A stretch of 64,000 nt of DNA from CADCTB01 sp964479465 (GTDB lineage Bacteria; Actinomycetota; Acidimicrobiia; Acidimicrobiales; AC-14): positions 34,143 to 98,142 of the forward strand of contig CAYZMG010000007.1 of assembly GCA_964479465.1 (NCBI GenBank), given 5' to 3'. Below, one piece after another: positions 1-7,833 of this stretch. Made by a program: the position numbers and the translations under genes. Numbering within the stretch: the first letter of the stretch is position 1; every line of letters begins with the position of its first letter. The notes beneath the pieces were generated by a model. It did not search any database and had not been told where the DNA came from. It saw only the letters and a program-made list of their open reading frames with translations.

Positions 1-398
1 CGGCTGGCCCGCACCAGCGCCGCCCCGCCGGCGACGAGGAGCACCAGCCCGCCAGCCAGCGCCAGGAGGCCGGCGACCCCCACGGGGTGGGCGCCGGCCT
101 TGGCCAGGTGCGGCAGCCCGATGCCGATCCCGACGGGGAGGAAGAGCAGTCCGGCGGCCGCCTCAAGGGCGCCCCGGCGCAGCGGGGATGCCTGCCTGAG
201 CAGGAAGACCAATCCGGAGAGAAGGGCGGTCACCGTCGCGAACCGCGCCAGCTGCCAGGTGGCTGAGCCGTCCCGGGCCACGATGAACAGCAGGCCGGTG
301 CCTGCGGTAAGGACTGCGCCGGCCGCAACCGGGGACAGGCGGCCGCCCGGCGCCGGCGCCGGCGCCACGTGGGGACGAGGCCTCGTCGAAAGGGTCAT
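1..398 (-). CDS. Partial integral membrane protein, 3' end beyond window
   Basis: This frame is open from an ATG at 398 to the window edge, so only the N-terminal 132 residues are visible. A GGAGG ribosome-binding site lies about 8 nt upstream of the ATG. After a Pro/Ala-rich cytoplasmic start there are several hydrophobic stretches (around residues 23-40, 50-65, 75-90 and 105-125) separated by short basic loops, as in a small multi-pass membrane protein. I do not recognise the family. It is divergent from the gene at 514. Confidence 0.6.
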   Translation of the reverse strand, partial: MTLSTRPRPHVAPAPAPGGRLSPVAAGAVLTAGTGLLFIVARDGSATWQLARFATVTALLSGLVFLLRQASPLRRGALEAAAGLLFLPVGIGIGLPHLAKAGAHPVGVAGLLALAGGLVLLVAGGAALVRAS

Positions 399-513
399 TC
401 CCGTACACCTCCGGGCCGGGGCCGATGACCCGGCCTCATCCCACGGTGGGGGCTGGCGTCGACGGCCGGTAGGGCCATTGGTCACGGCTGCGCGTGGCTA
501 GCGTGGCGCGGGA

Positions 514-993
514 GTGACGAGCCAGCCGCGATACGTCGAGTTCCAGCCCGACCGCCCCGACGAGGTGGTGGCGGCCATGGAGGCGGCCGGCGGGGCCGGC
601 GCCGGCTGGGTGAATTTCGAGCCCGCTGTCGAGGCGGAGGACATCGCCGCCGCCGGCAGCGGCACGTTCGCCCTGTTCTCCGGTCGCGGCCCGGTGGTGC
701 CTCTCGCCACGTGGACGCCGGCGAAGACCCAGCGCCGAGGGCGCCCGGAGCCGGCGATGATCGGCCTGCAACACCCGGCCGGTTCGAGAGCCAAGCCGCT
801 GCTCGCCGAGCTCGGCCACCCCGTTCCCGACGGTTGGATCGTCGTTCAGGACCACGTCCGGAAGGGCCTCGTCCTCTCCCTTCCCGAAGGCGTGGCTGCT
901 GCCGACGCCCTGGGTTGGGTCCTCCGGGCCGCTCGGTTGCTGTCGACGGTCCCCCTGACCGGTCAGTGGCGCGCCGCGGTCTACGCCGGCTGA
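514..993 (+). CDS. Conserved-looking hypothetical protein, 159 aa
   Basis: A GTG-initiated frame of 159 codons with typical high-GC third positions. There is no signal peptide, membrane segment or familiar motif. The protein looks soluble: an N-terminal Glu/Ala-rich part (residues 10-50) resembles an alpha/beta domain, and the C-terminal half ends in an amphipathic helix. It precedes the GAF-ANTAR gene by 78 bp on the same strand. I do not recognise the family and assign no function. The start is uncertain because no strong Shine-Dalgarno is seen. Confidence 0.55.
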   Translation: MTSQPRYVEFQPDRPDEVVAAMEAAGGAGAGWVNFEPAVEAEDIAAAGSGTFALFSGRGPVVPLATWTPAKTQRRGRPEPAMIGLQHPAGSRAKPLLAELGHPVPDGWIVVQDHVRKGLVLSLPEGVAAADALGWVLRAARLLSTVPLTGQWRAAVYAG

Positions 994-1071
994 CTCGAGA
1001 GGCCGGTAGGATGGCGGTGTTCGTCGTCCTTCAGAAACAGGGATGGCCCCGCAGGAGAGGGAAGCCATCCC

Positions 1072-1797
1072 ATGTCGACAGATGCGAGCGCTCAAGCACT
1101 CAGCGCCTTGTCCCAGTTCGTGATCTCGAAGGTATCCCTGGGCGAGACGCTCCTCCGGGTCAGCCAGATCACGACCGACGCCTTGCCCGCCGCGGAAATG
1201 GCGGGAATTACGCTCCTCGGCGACGACGGCAAACCGACGACGGGCATCTTCACTGATCCCGAGGCGCCGGAGATCGACGCCGCCCAGTACTCCTCCGGCC
1301 GGGGGCCGTGCCTCGACAGCTGGCGACTGCGGAAGGTCGTCCGCATCGACGACATGGACCACGCAGAGGCGTACCCGGAGTTCGCCGGTGCCGCCCGGGC
1401 CCATGGCATCCAGAGCACCCTGTCACTGCCGTTGGCAGCCGGCGACGAGTCCGCCGGCGCCCTGAACCTCTACTCGCGGACTGCGCGTGGGTTCACCGAT
1501 TCCGACGAGCGCTCCGGCACGTTGCTGGCCAGCGCAGCCGCCATCGTGCTGTTGAACGCCAGCGCCTACTGGCAGGCGGCCCAGCTCAACGAGCAGCTCA
1601 TCCAGGCCATGCAGAGCCGGGCGGTGATCGAGCAGGCGAAAGGCATCCTGATGGCCCGCTCGCCGCACCTCGACGCCGACGACGCGTTCGACCTGCTGCG
1701 GAAAGCGTCCCAGCGGGAGAACGTGAAGCTGCGTGAGGTCGCCCAGCGCATCGTGGACCGCCGCCAGATCGAGGATCGCCGGCACGGGTTGACGTGA
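1072..1797 (+). CDS. GAF and ANTAR domain antiterminator-type regulator
   Basis: The 241-residue protein has a GAF sensor domain (about residues 20-165) and a C-terminal ANTAR RNA-binding domain (about 175-235), recognised by the run AVIEQAKGILMAR and the helix LLRKASQREN. ANTAR proteins bind paired hairpins in nascent RNA and prevent termination; the GAF domain probably senses a small ligand or redox signal. A GGAGAGG site precedes the ATG. The stop overlaps the next frame (dinB) by 4 nt if dinB starts at the upstream GTG, suggesting co-transcription. A second protein of this class is at 41389-42108. Confidence 0.9.
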   Translation: MSTDASAQALSALSQFVISKVSLGETLLRVSQITTDALPAAEMAGITLLGDDGKPTTGIFTDPEAPEIDAAQYSSGRGPCLDSWRLRKVVRIDDMDHAEAYPEFAGAARAHGIQSTLSLPLAAGDESAGALNLYSRTARGFTDSDERSGTLLASAAAIVLLNASAYWQAAQLNEQLIQAMQSRAVIEQAKGILMARSPHLDADDAFDLLRKASQRENVKLREVAQRIVDRRQIEDRRHGLT

Positions 1798-3023
1798 CCT
1801 CGGCTGTCCTACCCGCCTGCGAACATGTGTGCGTGTCGGACCGGGCCACCATTCTCCACGCCGACCTCGACGCGTTCTACGCGTCGGTGGAGCAACGAGA
1901 CGACCCTCGGCTCCGGGGGCGGCCGGTCATCGTCGGGCCGGGGGTCGTGCTGGCGGCCAGCTACGAGGCCAAGGCCTTCGGCGTCCGCTCAGCCATGGGA
2001 GTCGCCCAGGCGCGACGGCTGTGCCCGAACGCGGTGGTCGTCAGCGCCCGCATCTCGGCATACTCGGAGGCCAGCAAGGCGGTGTTCGCCGTGTTCGAGG
2101 ACACCAGCCCGCTGGTGGAGGGCCTGTCGATCGACGAGGCGTTCATCGACGTCGGCGGCCTGGGCCGGGTCTCCGGCTCGCCGGCCACCATCGCCGCCCG
2201 GCTGCGCCGCCGGGTGCTGGAGCGGGTCGGCCTTCCCATCACGGTGGGCGTGGCTCGCACCAAGTTTCTGGCCAAGGTGGCCAGCGGCGTGGCGAAGCCG
2301 GACGGGCTCCTCGTCGTCGCAGCTGACCGCGAGCTGGAGTTCCTGCACCCGCTGCCGGTGCAACGGCTGTGGGGCGTCGGGCCGGTGACGGCGGAGAAGC
2401 TCCGGTCCCGGGGCATCCACACCGTCGGGGAGGTGGCCGCGCTGGCCGAGGTCGTGCTGGTGTCGATGCTGGGCCGGGCCTCCGGCCACCACCTCCATGC
2501 CCTGGCCCACAATCGCGACCCCCGGCCTGTCGTGGTGGGCCGGCGCCGAGGGTCGATCGGGTCGCAGTGCGCCCTGGGCCGGTTCCGGCGGGCGCCGGGC
2601 GCCGTCGATGCCGTCGTGTTGAGCCTGGCCGACCGGGTCACCCGACGGATGCGGGCGGCGAACCGCGTCGGGCGGACGGTCACCCTGCGCCTCCGCTTCG
2701 ACGACTTCTCGCGGGTCACCCGTTCCCACACGCTGCCTCGGGCCACGGCAGAGACCCGGCCCATACTCCTGACGCTGCAAGGGCTGCTGGAGGCGGCCCA
2801 GCCCCTGATTCGCCAGCGGGGGCTGACGCTGGTGGGCCTGGCCGTCGGCAACCTCAGCGATGCCCGCGCTGTCCAGCTCGCGCTGCCTTTCGACCCCTTC
2901 GCCGGCGGCGCGCTCGACGCCGCTCTCGACGACGTGCGGGAGCGCTTCGGGTCGGCGGCAGTCACCCGGGCCGCGCAACTCGGTCAGCGCCAGGGCTTCA
3001 CGGTGCCGATGCTCCCGGACTAG
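1794..3023 (+). CDS. dinB: DNA polymerase IV (Y-family translesion polymerase)
   Basis: Error-prone lesion-bypass polymerase. The N-terminal motif ILHADLDAFYASVEQ carries the first metal-binding Asp (D24) and the aromatic steric gate (F28/Y29). SIDEAF at 112-117 supplies the other catalytic acids (D114, E115). Helix-hairpin-helix thumb and little-finger regions follow. QLALPF near residue 361 fits the beta-clamp binding motif. The GTG at 1794 overlaps the previous stop; a GTG at 1833 (VSDRATILHADLD) is equally plausible and nearer the usual start. Length (396-409 aa) fits the family. No LexA box was identified upstream. Confidence 0.93.
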   Translation: MTSAVLPACEHVCVSDRATILHADLDAFYASVEQRDDPRLRGRPVIVGPGVVLAASYEAKAFGVRSAMGVAQARRLCPNAVVVSARISAYSEASKAVFAVFEDTSPLVEGLSIDEAFIDVGGLGRVSGSPATIAARLRRRVLERVGLPITVGVARTKFLAKVASGVAKPDGLLVVAADRELEFLHPLPVQRLWGVGPVTAEKLRSRGIHTVGEVAALAEVVLVSMLGRASGHHLHALAHNRDPRPVVVGRRRGSIGSQCALGRFRRAPGAVDAVVLSLADRVTRRMRAANRVGRTVTLRLRFDDFSRVTRSHTLPRATAETRPILLTLQGLLEAAQPLIRQRGLTLVGLAVGNLSDARAVQLALPFDPFAGGALDAALDDVRERFGSAAVTRAAQLGQRQGFTVPMLPD

Positions 3024-3032
3024 ACAGACGGT

Positions 3033-3422
3033 ATGACGGGATGGGTGGGCAACGTCGAGCAAGCAACGATCGAGAACACGAACTTCCGCACCGTCCTCTT
3101 CACGGGCGCCAGTATCCAGCTCACGGTCATGAGCCTGGCCCCCGGCGAGGAGATCGGGGTCGAGATGCATGATCACCTCGACCAGTTCCTGCGCATCGAG
3201 CAAGGGAGGGCGCGGGTGACGTTCGGCCCGTCCGCCGAGCAGGTCGACGAGGAGCACGAGGTGAGCGACGACTGGGCGATCGTCGTGCCCGGCGGTGTAT
3301 GGCACAACGTCATCAACACGGGGTCGGGCGAGCTGAAGTTGTACTCGCTTTATGCCCCGCCGGAACATCCGTCGGGGGCCGTCCACCGTACGAAGGAGGA
3401 TGCCGACGCTTCGGAGCACTGA
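3033..3422 (+). CDS. Cupin-domain protein
   Basis: A 129-residue single-domain cupin. The first cupin motif is seen as EIGVEMHDHLDQFLRIEQG (His47 and His49, then Gln/Glu) and the second as the PGGVWHNVIN segment, giving three histidines for a metal site. Such small cupins bind a divalent metal and may be isomerases, oxygenases or sensors; the substrate cannot be read from the sequence. It begins 10 nt after dinB and is probably transcribed with it, though it has no obvious Shine-Dalgarno. Confidence 0.8.
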   Translation: MTGWVGNVEQATIENTNFRTVLFTGASIQLTVMSLAPGEEIGVEMHDHLDQFLRIEQGRARVTFGPSAEQVDEEHEVSDDWAIVVPGGVWHNVINTGSGELKLYSLYAPPEHPSGAVHRTKEDADASEH

Positions 3423-3461
3423 AGCGTAGGCTCCGCCCACCTACGACGGAAGGAACGTGTA

Positions 3462-3908
3462 ATGAAGCGAAAGATCGTCTCGTTCGCGCTGGTCTCGTGC
3501 TTCGCCGGCCTGCTGGCGGCTTCGCCGGCGGCCGCGGACGACGCCCGGCTCTACGCGATCATGACGGGTGCCGCCGAGCGCCCCGGCCCCGGTGACCCCG
3601 ACGGCATCGGCCGGGCGGTCATCACCATCAACGATGCGTCCAACCAGCTTTGCCTGGCCCTGCAGTTTGTCAACGTGACCCTGCCCACCACCGGCCTCCA
3701 CATCCATGTGGCGCCGGCGACGGCCCCGGGGCCGGTCGTGGTGCCATTCGCGAACCCGACGACGAACCAGGTGTACCAGTGCGTCACCGTCGAGAACGAA
3801 GAGTTGCTCGACAACATCGCCGCCAATCCCCAGCAGTACTACATCAACCTCCACACCCTGCCGGACTTCGGGCCGGGCGCTATCCGGGGGCAGTTGCAGA
3901 GAATCTGA
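3462..3908 (+). CDS. Secreted CHRD-domain protein
   Basis: The 148-residue protein starts with a clear Sec signal peptide (MKRK, a hydrophobic core, then SPAAA cleavage near residue 25). The mature part matches the CHRD family: the segment RLYAIMTGAAERPGPGDPDG, a central LHIHVAPA motif, and the C-terminal YYINLHTLPDFGPGAIRGQL signature. CHRD proteins are exported beta-sandwich proteins of unclear function. A GGAAGGA ribosome-binding site sits 7-8 nt before the ATG. Confidence 0.85.
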   Translation: MKRKIVSFALVSCFAGLLAASPAAADDARLYAIMTGAAERPGPGDPDGIGRAVITINDASNQLCLALQFVNVTLPTTGLHIHVAPATAPGPVVVPFANPTTNQVYQCVTVENEELLDNIAANPQQYYINLHTLPDFGPGAIRGQLQRI

Positions 3909-3915
3909 GAATCGC

Positions 3916-3947
3916 TTGACCTTGGAGTCGACTCCAAGGTTTACCAT
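3916..3947 (+). promoter_or_regulatory. MerR-type promoter with perfect 20-bp operator
   Basis: A -35 element TTGACC (3916-3921) and a -10 element TACCAT (3942-3947) are 20 bp apart, the over-long spacer typical of promoters twisted into activity by MerR proteins. Between and overlapping them is a perfect palindrome, CCTTGGAGTCGACTCCAAGG, at 3920-3939. Transcription should begin at or next to the ATG at 3954, giving a leaderless mRNA. It drives merR and the Cys-rich peptide gene, implying autoregulation by the downstream MerR protein. Confidence 0.85.
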
Positions 3948-3953
3948 GGCTGC

Positions 3954-4400
3954 ATGAGCCAGTTGACCGTGTCGAAGCTTGCCGAGCAGGTGGGTACCTC
4001 GGCGGACACCGTGCGCTACTACGAGCGCATCGGCCTCCTTCCGGAGACCGAACGGAGCCCGTCGGGGTACCGCCTGTACGGTGACGAGGCGGTCGAGCGC
4101 CTGCGCTTCATCAAGCGGGCGCAGCGGTTCGGCCTCAAGCTCGAGGCCATCGCCGAGCTTCTCGACGTCCGCGAGCGCGGGCTGTGCCCCTGCGGGCACA
4201 CCCGGCGGATGCTGGAGGAGCGGGTGGCGGAGCTGGACGAGGAGATGTCCTCCCTGGCCCGCCTGCGCGCCGACATCGCCACGATGATCGGCGAGCTGCC
4301 CGAACCCGCCGGCGGCAACTGGCGCTGTTCGTCGGATCTGATGCAGATCGGACCGTCGAACCCCTTCCGAGACCGATCAACCGAAGAGGAGAAGCCATGA
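3954..4400 (+). CDS. MerR-family metal-responsive transcriptional regulator
   Basis: 148 residues. The N-terminal winged helix (VSKLAEQVGTSADTVRYYER, residues 6-25) is a textbook MerR DNA-binding domain and continues through SGYRLYGDEAVERLRFI. A dimerisation coiled coil runs from about 85 to 120. Cysteines at CPCGH (about 79-81) and at WRCSSD near the C-terminus are candidate metal ligands, placing it with heavy-metal-type MerR proteins. The metal cannot be assigned. Its operator lies immediately upstream and its stop overlaps the start of the Cys-rich peptide gene, so the two are translationally coupled. Confidence 0.92.
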   Translation: MSQLTVSKLAEQVGTSADTVRYYERIGLLPETERSPSGYRLYGDEAVERLRFIKRAQRFGLKLEAIAELLDVRERGLCPCGHTRRMLEERVAELDEEMSSLARLRADIATMIGELPEPAGGNWRCSSDLMQIGPSNPFRDRSTEEEKP

Positions 4401-4501
4401 GTGACGACAGCTGCAACTGCGGTTGCAACACCAAGACCGAGGCCGAGAAGGCCGAGGAGTGCACCTGCGGCTGCGGTGCGCAGGACGCAGAGAAGAAGTA
4501 G
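4397..4501 (+). CDS. Small Cys-rich metallothionein-like peptide (34 aa)
   Basis: This short gene encodes MSDDSCNCGCNTKTEAEK followed by a second cluster CTCGCG, giving six cysteines in two CxCxC-type blocks joined by a charged Glu/Lys spacer. The ATG overlaps the merR stop as ATGA and has a GAGGAG ribosome-binding site 6-7 nt upstream. Two Cys clusters in so small a peptide, under a MerR operator, fit a metallothionein or cytoplasmic metal buffer induced by the metal the regulator senses. It does not match a named metallothionein family that I can recall, so the role is inference. A strong hairpin follows at once. Confidence 0.75.
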   Translation: MSDDSCNCGCNTKTEAEKAEECTCGCGAQDAEKK

Positions 4502-4507
4502 CCCGCC

Positions 4508-4539
4508 GAGGGCCGGCCGCCGTGAGGCGCCCGGCCCTC
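4508..4539. terminator. Bidirectional hairpin terminator
   Basis: GAGGGCCGG (4508-4516) pairs with CCGGCCCTC (4531-4539), and an inner CGCC/GGCG pair extends the hairpin. It lies between the metallothionein-like gene and the convergent serine hydrolase gene and overlaps the latter's stop. There is no T-tract, as is common for actinobacterial terminators. Confidence 0.65.
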
Positions 4540-5350
4540 AGCCCGTCTGTGCCAGGACGGCATCGGACAGCGCCGGCCACGCCGCCTTGGCCCACGGGCC
4601 AAAGTTGCGCCCGCTCAGCACGGCGCAAGCCACGCCGGCGGCGGGGTCGACCCAGAGGAAGGAGCCGCTCTGGCCGAAGTGGCCAAAGGTCGCTGGGGAG
4701 TTCCGGCGGCCGGTCCAGTGGGGCGATTTGGAGCCCCGCACCTCGATGCCGAGCCCCCAGTCGAGGGGGTCCTGTCGGTCGAAGCCGGGCAGGCGACCGG
4801 CCAGCCCCGGGAAGGCCACCGTGGAGGCGAGATCGAGCGTGGCCCGGGACACCACGGTGGGCGCCATCAGCTCGCCGGCCAGGCGCACCAGGTCGTCGAG
4901 GGTGCCGGTCACGCCGGCAGCGGGGGAGCCCTCGAGCCGGGCGCCGACCATGCCCAGGGGGCGCAGCACGGCCTCGGCCAGGTAGGCGTCGAAGCCCATG
5001 CCCGCCCGCCCGGCCACCAACCGGCCGAGCACCTCGAAGCCGGCGTTGGAGTAGATACGCCGGCGGCCGGGCGGGGCCAGCACCTGCTCGCGGTCATACG
5101 CCAGGCCTGAGGCGTGGGCCAGCAGGTGGCGCACCGTCGACCCCGGCGGTCCCGCGGGCTCGTCGAGGCCGACCGTCTCCTCCTCGACCGCGACCAGGAC
5201 GGTCAGGGCGGTGACGACCTTGCTGACCGAGGCCCAGTCGCCGGCCAGGGTGGTGTCGCCCCGTGCTGCGAGGACACGCCCGCCGGCGCCGACGACCGCG
5301 GCCCGGGCGTCGGGTGCGTCCCAGCCGGCGAGGAGGTCGAGGGTACTCAG
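4538..5350 (-). CDS. Beta-lactamase-family serine hydrolase, probable CTG start
   Basis: Class C beta-lactamase/penicillin-binding-protein-like fold. The nucleophile motif SVSK is at residues 41-44, the YSN motif at 100-102 and an HFGQSG motif (KTG-box equivalent) in the last third. There is no signal peptide, so it is more likely a cytoplasmic esterase or peptidase-like hydrolase than a resistance enzyme. The homologous N-terminus (STLDLLAGW) has no ATG, GTG or TTG in front of it; a CTG at 5350 overlaps the stop of the upstream aldo/keto reductase as CTGA, so translational coupling from a CTG is proposed. The nearest canonical in-frame start (GTG at 5401) would overlap that gene by 55 nt. 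Confidence 0.82.
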   Translation of the reverse strand: MSTLDLLAGWDAPDARAAVVGAGGRVLAARGDTTLAGDWASVSKVVTALTVLVAVEEETVGLDEPAGPPGSTVRHLLAHASGLAYDREQVLAPPGRRRIYSNAGFEVLGRLVAGRAGMGFDAYLAEAVLRPLGMVGARLEGSPAAGVTGTLDDLVRLAGELMAPTVVSRATLDLASTVAFPGLAGRLPGFDRQDPLDWGLGIEVRGSKSPHWTGRRNSPATFGHFGQSGSFLWVDPAAGVACAVLSGRNFGPWAKAAWPALSDAVLAQTG

Positions 5351-6384
5351 ACGACGGTGTTCCGGTGGTCGTCGATCTGCTCCACGACATCGCCCAGCCA
5401 CGACGTCCGCCCGCCCGTGATGAAGTCGTACGGGAAGCCAAGCTCGATCTTGCTGACCTGGTCGAGGCGGTCGACCTGCTCGGGGGACAGGGTGATGTCG
5501 ACGCAGCCCAGATTGTCGATGAGCTGGCTGGCCTTCCGCGAGCCGAGGACCGGGATGAGGTTCGGGGACTGCTGCTGCACCCATCGCAGGGCCACCTGCG
5601 AAGCCGAGCAGCCGATCTCAGCGGCCACGGAAGACACCTCGCGGGCGATGGCCAGCTTGTGTTCCTCCAGCGTGCCCCAGCCCGCGGAGTGGATCCGGCC
5701 GCCACCGCCGGTGGGGTCGTCGTTGTACTTGCCGGTCAGGAGGCCGGCGCCCAGGGCCCCCCAGGCGGTGAAGGCGATGTCGAGGTTGCGGCTCATTGGG
5801 AGCAGCTCCCGCTCGGCGTTGCGCTCGACCAGGCTGTACTGGCTCTGGAGGGCACAGAAAGGGGTCCAGTGCCGGGCTTCGGCCACGGCGTTGGCCCGGG
5901 CGATCACCCACGCCGGGGCGTCGGAGATGCCGGCGTAGAGGATCTTGCCCGCCCGCACCTGGTCGTCGAGGGCCCGCATCATCTCCTCGATGGGAGTGTG
6001 GGGATCCCAGATGTGGGCCCAGTAGACGTCGATGTAGTCGGTGTTGAGCCGGCGCAGGCTGATGTCGAGCGACTCGACCAGGCTCTTGCGGTGGTTGCCG
6101 GCGGCGTTGGGGTCGGAGCCGTCCCTGGTCAGGGTGTACTTCGTGGCGACCACGAACCGCTCGCGCTCGGAGGCGATGAACTCCCCGACGTAGGACTCCG
6201 CCGTGCCGTTCGTGTACCGGTTGGCGGTGTCGATGAAGTTGCCGCCGGCGCCGGCGAAAGCGTCGAACATGGCCTTGGATTCGTCCCGGTCGGCGCCCCA
6301 GCCCCAGTCCGGCCCGAAGGTCATGGTGCCGAGGCACAGCTCGGAGACCCGTAGTCCTGTGCGGCCCAACAGTTTGTAGCGCAT
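5347..6384 (-). CDS. Aldo/keto reductase
   Basis: A 345-residue NADPH-dependent aldo/keto reductase. The catalytic tetrad is visible as Asp52 and Tyr57 (DTANRYTNG), Lys82 (ATKYT) and His124 (YWAHIWD). The C-terminal cofactor segment IPVLGSRKASQLIDNLG is typical of the AKR fold. A GGAGG ribosome-binding site precedes the ATG. The substrate cannot be deduced. It is the first gene of a two-gene unit with the serine hydrolase. Confidence 0.92.
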   Translation of the reverse strand: MRYKLLGRTGLRVSELCLGTMTFGPDWGWGADRDESKAMFDAFAGAGGNFIDTANRYTNGTAESYVGEFIASERERFVVATKYTLTRDGSDPNAAGNHRKSLVESLDISLRRLNTDYIDVYWAHIWDPHTPIEEMMRALDDQVRAGKILYAGISDAPAWVIARANAVAEARHWTPFCALQSQYSLVERNAERELLPMSRNLDIAFTAWGALGAGLLTGKYNDDPTGGGGRIHSAGWGTLEEHKLAIAREVSSVAAEIGCSASQVALRWVQQQSPNLIPVLGSRKASQLIDNLGCVDITLSPEQVDRLDQVSKIELGFPYDFITGGRTSWLGDVVEQIDDHRNTVV

Positions 6385-6502
6385 GCCCGTCCTCCCGTTC
6401 GAGCAGCGACTCTACGGCCGATCTCCCCGCAGAGCCCGTCCGGCTTGTTAGAGTCTTGGCGCTTTCGCACTTCCCCGATGGCGGTGATCTGAGGTGGATC
6501 TG

Positions 6503-7483
6503 ATGGTCTCGATTTCTTCGGCGTTGTCCACGGCTTCTCGGCGGCGGGCCGAGGTGGCGTTCGCCTTCGCCCTTGCGGCCGCGACCGTGCTCGGTGCGGT
6601 GCAGCCGGCCGGCGCCCAGATCGTGACAGGGACGGGCGGCAGTGGCGTGGCCACTGGGACCGCCAACGGCGGGAGCGGCGGGTCCTCCACCGTGAACATC
6701 ACCCCCACGGCCAAGTCGGGGAGTTCCGGCGAGGCCAAGGCCCAGTCCGGCAGCACCAACACCGGCGACACCGGTTCGGCGTCGTCCACTGCTGCGGCCC
6801 AGCCAGCGGCCCAGTCCGGCGACTCCGGCACCACCGGCGGCACCGGCGGCGCCACCTCGTCGCCCACGGCCACCAACTCCGCCATCCTCGGCTCCGCCAC
6901 CGCCGCCGGCGGTGCGGTCACCACCGGGAACACCGGCCCCTCGGGTTCCACCGGCGCCGCCCTGGCTGCCGGCGTGGCCGACTCCGCCGCCAACAGCGGC
7001 GCCGCCTCCAAGGCCGACGCCTTCTCCGGCGACACCGGCATTGCCGCCAACGGCATCGCCGCGGTGTCCACCGGCGGCTCGGGTGGCGGGGCCGGTGCGG
7101 CCCTGCCCCTGGCCGGCGCCGGCGCTCCGGTCGTCAACCTCGTGGCCCTCCTCGGCCCCGGCGGCCTCGTCGCCGGCACCGGCGGCTCCAGCGTCGGATC
7201 GGGCGCCGCCGGCGGCGGCTCGGGCGGCCTGTCGGTCCTGTCGGCCATGCCCACGGCTTCCTCGGGCAACTCGGGTGGGACGACTGCCGGTTCGACGTCC
7301 AGCAACGCCGGGCGCACCGGGCCGGCGTCGAGCACCTCCTTCGCCGCCCCGCTCACCCTGACCGGCGTGTCGGCTCCCACAGGGCCCTCCGGGTCGGCCG
7401 GGTCCACGTCCACCCCCTCGGCCACGAACACCGCCATCCTCGGCACCGTGTTCGTCCTCGGGGGCACCGTCCTGCTGCCGTAG
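6503..7483 (+). CDS. Secreted Gly/Ser/Thr/Ala-rich low-complexity protein
   Basis: The ATG at 6503 has a GAGGTGG ribosome-binding site 6-7 nt upstream; a GTG at 6494 is in frame but lies inside that site. After a basic N-terminus (SRRRAEVAF) and a hydrophobic stretch ending QPAGAQ there is a Sec signal peptide. The remaining ~285 residues are almost only Gly, Ser, Thr and Ala, with recurring STGGSGG- and TATNSAIL-like units (TATNSAILG near residue 130, SATNTAILG near the end), so the protein has an internal repeat. It ends in a hydrophobic stretch (AILGTVFVLGGTVLLP). It is probably a surface or cell-wall-associated protein; function unknown. Confidence 0.65.
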   Translation: MVSISSALSTASRRRAEVAFAFALAAATVLGAVQPAGAQIVTGTGGSGVATGTANGGSGGSSTVNITPTAKSGSSGEAKAQSGSTNTGDTGSASSTAAAQPAAQSGDSGTTGGTGGATSSPTATNSAILGSATAAGGAVTTGNTGPSGSTGAALAAGVADSAANSGAASKADAFSGDTGIAANGIAAVSTGGSGGGAGAALPLAGAGAPVVNLVALLGPGGLVAGTGGSSVGSGAAGGGSGGLSVLSAMPTASSGNSGGTTAGSTSSNAGRTGPASSTSFAAPLTLTGVSAPTGPSGSAGSTSTPSATNTAILGTVFVLGGTVLLP

Positions 7484-7513
7484 GGGCTGGCGCCGGCGGC
7501 TTATAGTGCCGCC

Positions 7514-7753
7514 ATGGCTGATCTCGTAACAGGGTTGACGGACACCGACATCACCACTCATGGCGCCCAGGGCGCCAGGATGGCTGCTGACTCCGATTCC
7601 ACCGACACCGCCGACGGCGCTGACACCACTGACACCTCGGACCAGGGCGACGGCGCCGACTCCGACGGCACCGACGGGTCGGACTCCGACGCCACCGACG
7701 GTTCCGACTCGGACTCAACCGACACCGCCGACGTCGACGGCACTGACGGTTGA
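7514..7753 (+). CDS. Small acidic Asp/Thr/Ser repeat protein (79 aa)
   Basis: From an ATG at 7514 the frame encodes a leader of about 25 residues and then an almost pure D/T/S/G/A region with units such as DGSDSDATDGSDSDSTDTAD. It has no signal peptide, no aromatic residues and is extremely acidic. Such tracts bind calcium or are disordered. No clear Shine-Dalgarno was found, so expression is uncertain, but a strong hairpin follows its stop within 5 nt, which supports a real transcription unit. Confidence 0.5.
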   Translation: MADLVTGLTDTDITTHGAQGARMAADSDSTDTADGADTTDTSDQGDGADSDGTDGSDSDATDGSDSDSTDTADVDGTDG

Positions 7754-7756
7754 GTT

Positions 7757-7785
7757 TCGACTCGCAACCAGAGGTTGCGAGTCGA
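7757..7785. terminator. 13-bp-stem hairpin terminator
   Basis: TCGACTCGCAACC (7757-7769) pairs perfectly with GGTTGCGAGTCGA (7773-7785) around a 3-nt loop. It begins a few bases after the stop of the acidic repeat protein. There is no U-tract. Confidence 0.75.
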
Positions 7786-7833
7786 GCTTGAGGGCGCTCG
7801 TTCGGCCGGCGGACTATCTGGCGTGACGCTCGC

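Noticed and set aside
5618..7561. 647-residue minus-strand frame
   Set aside because: It spans the antisense of the Gly-rich secreted gene and an out-of-frame part of the aldo/keto reductase; composition is random Gly/Arg.
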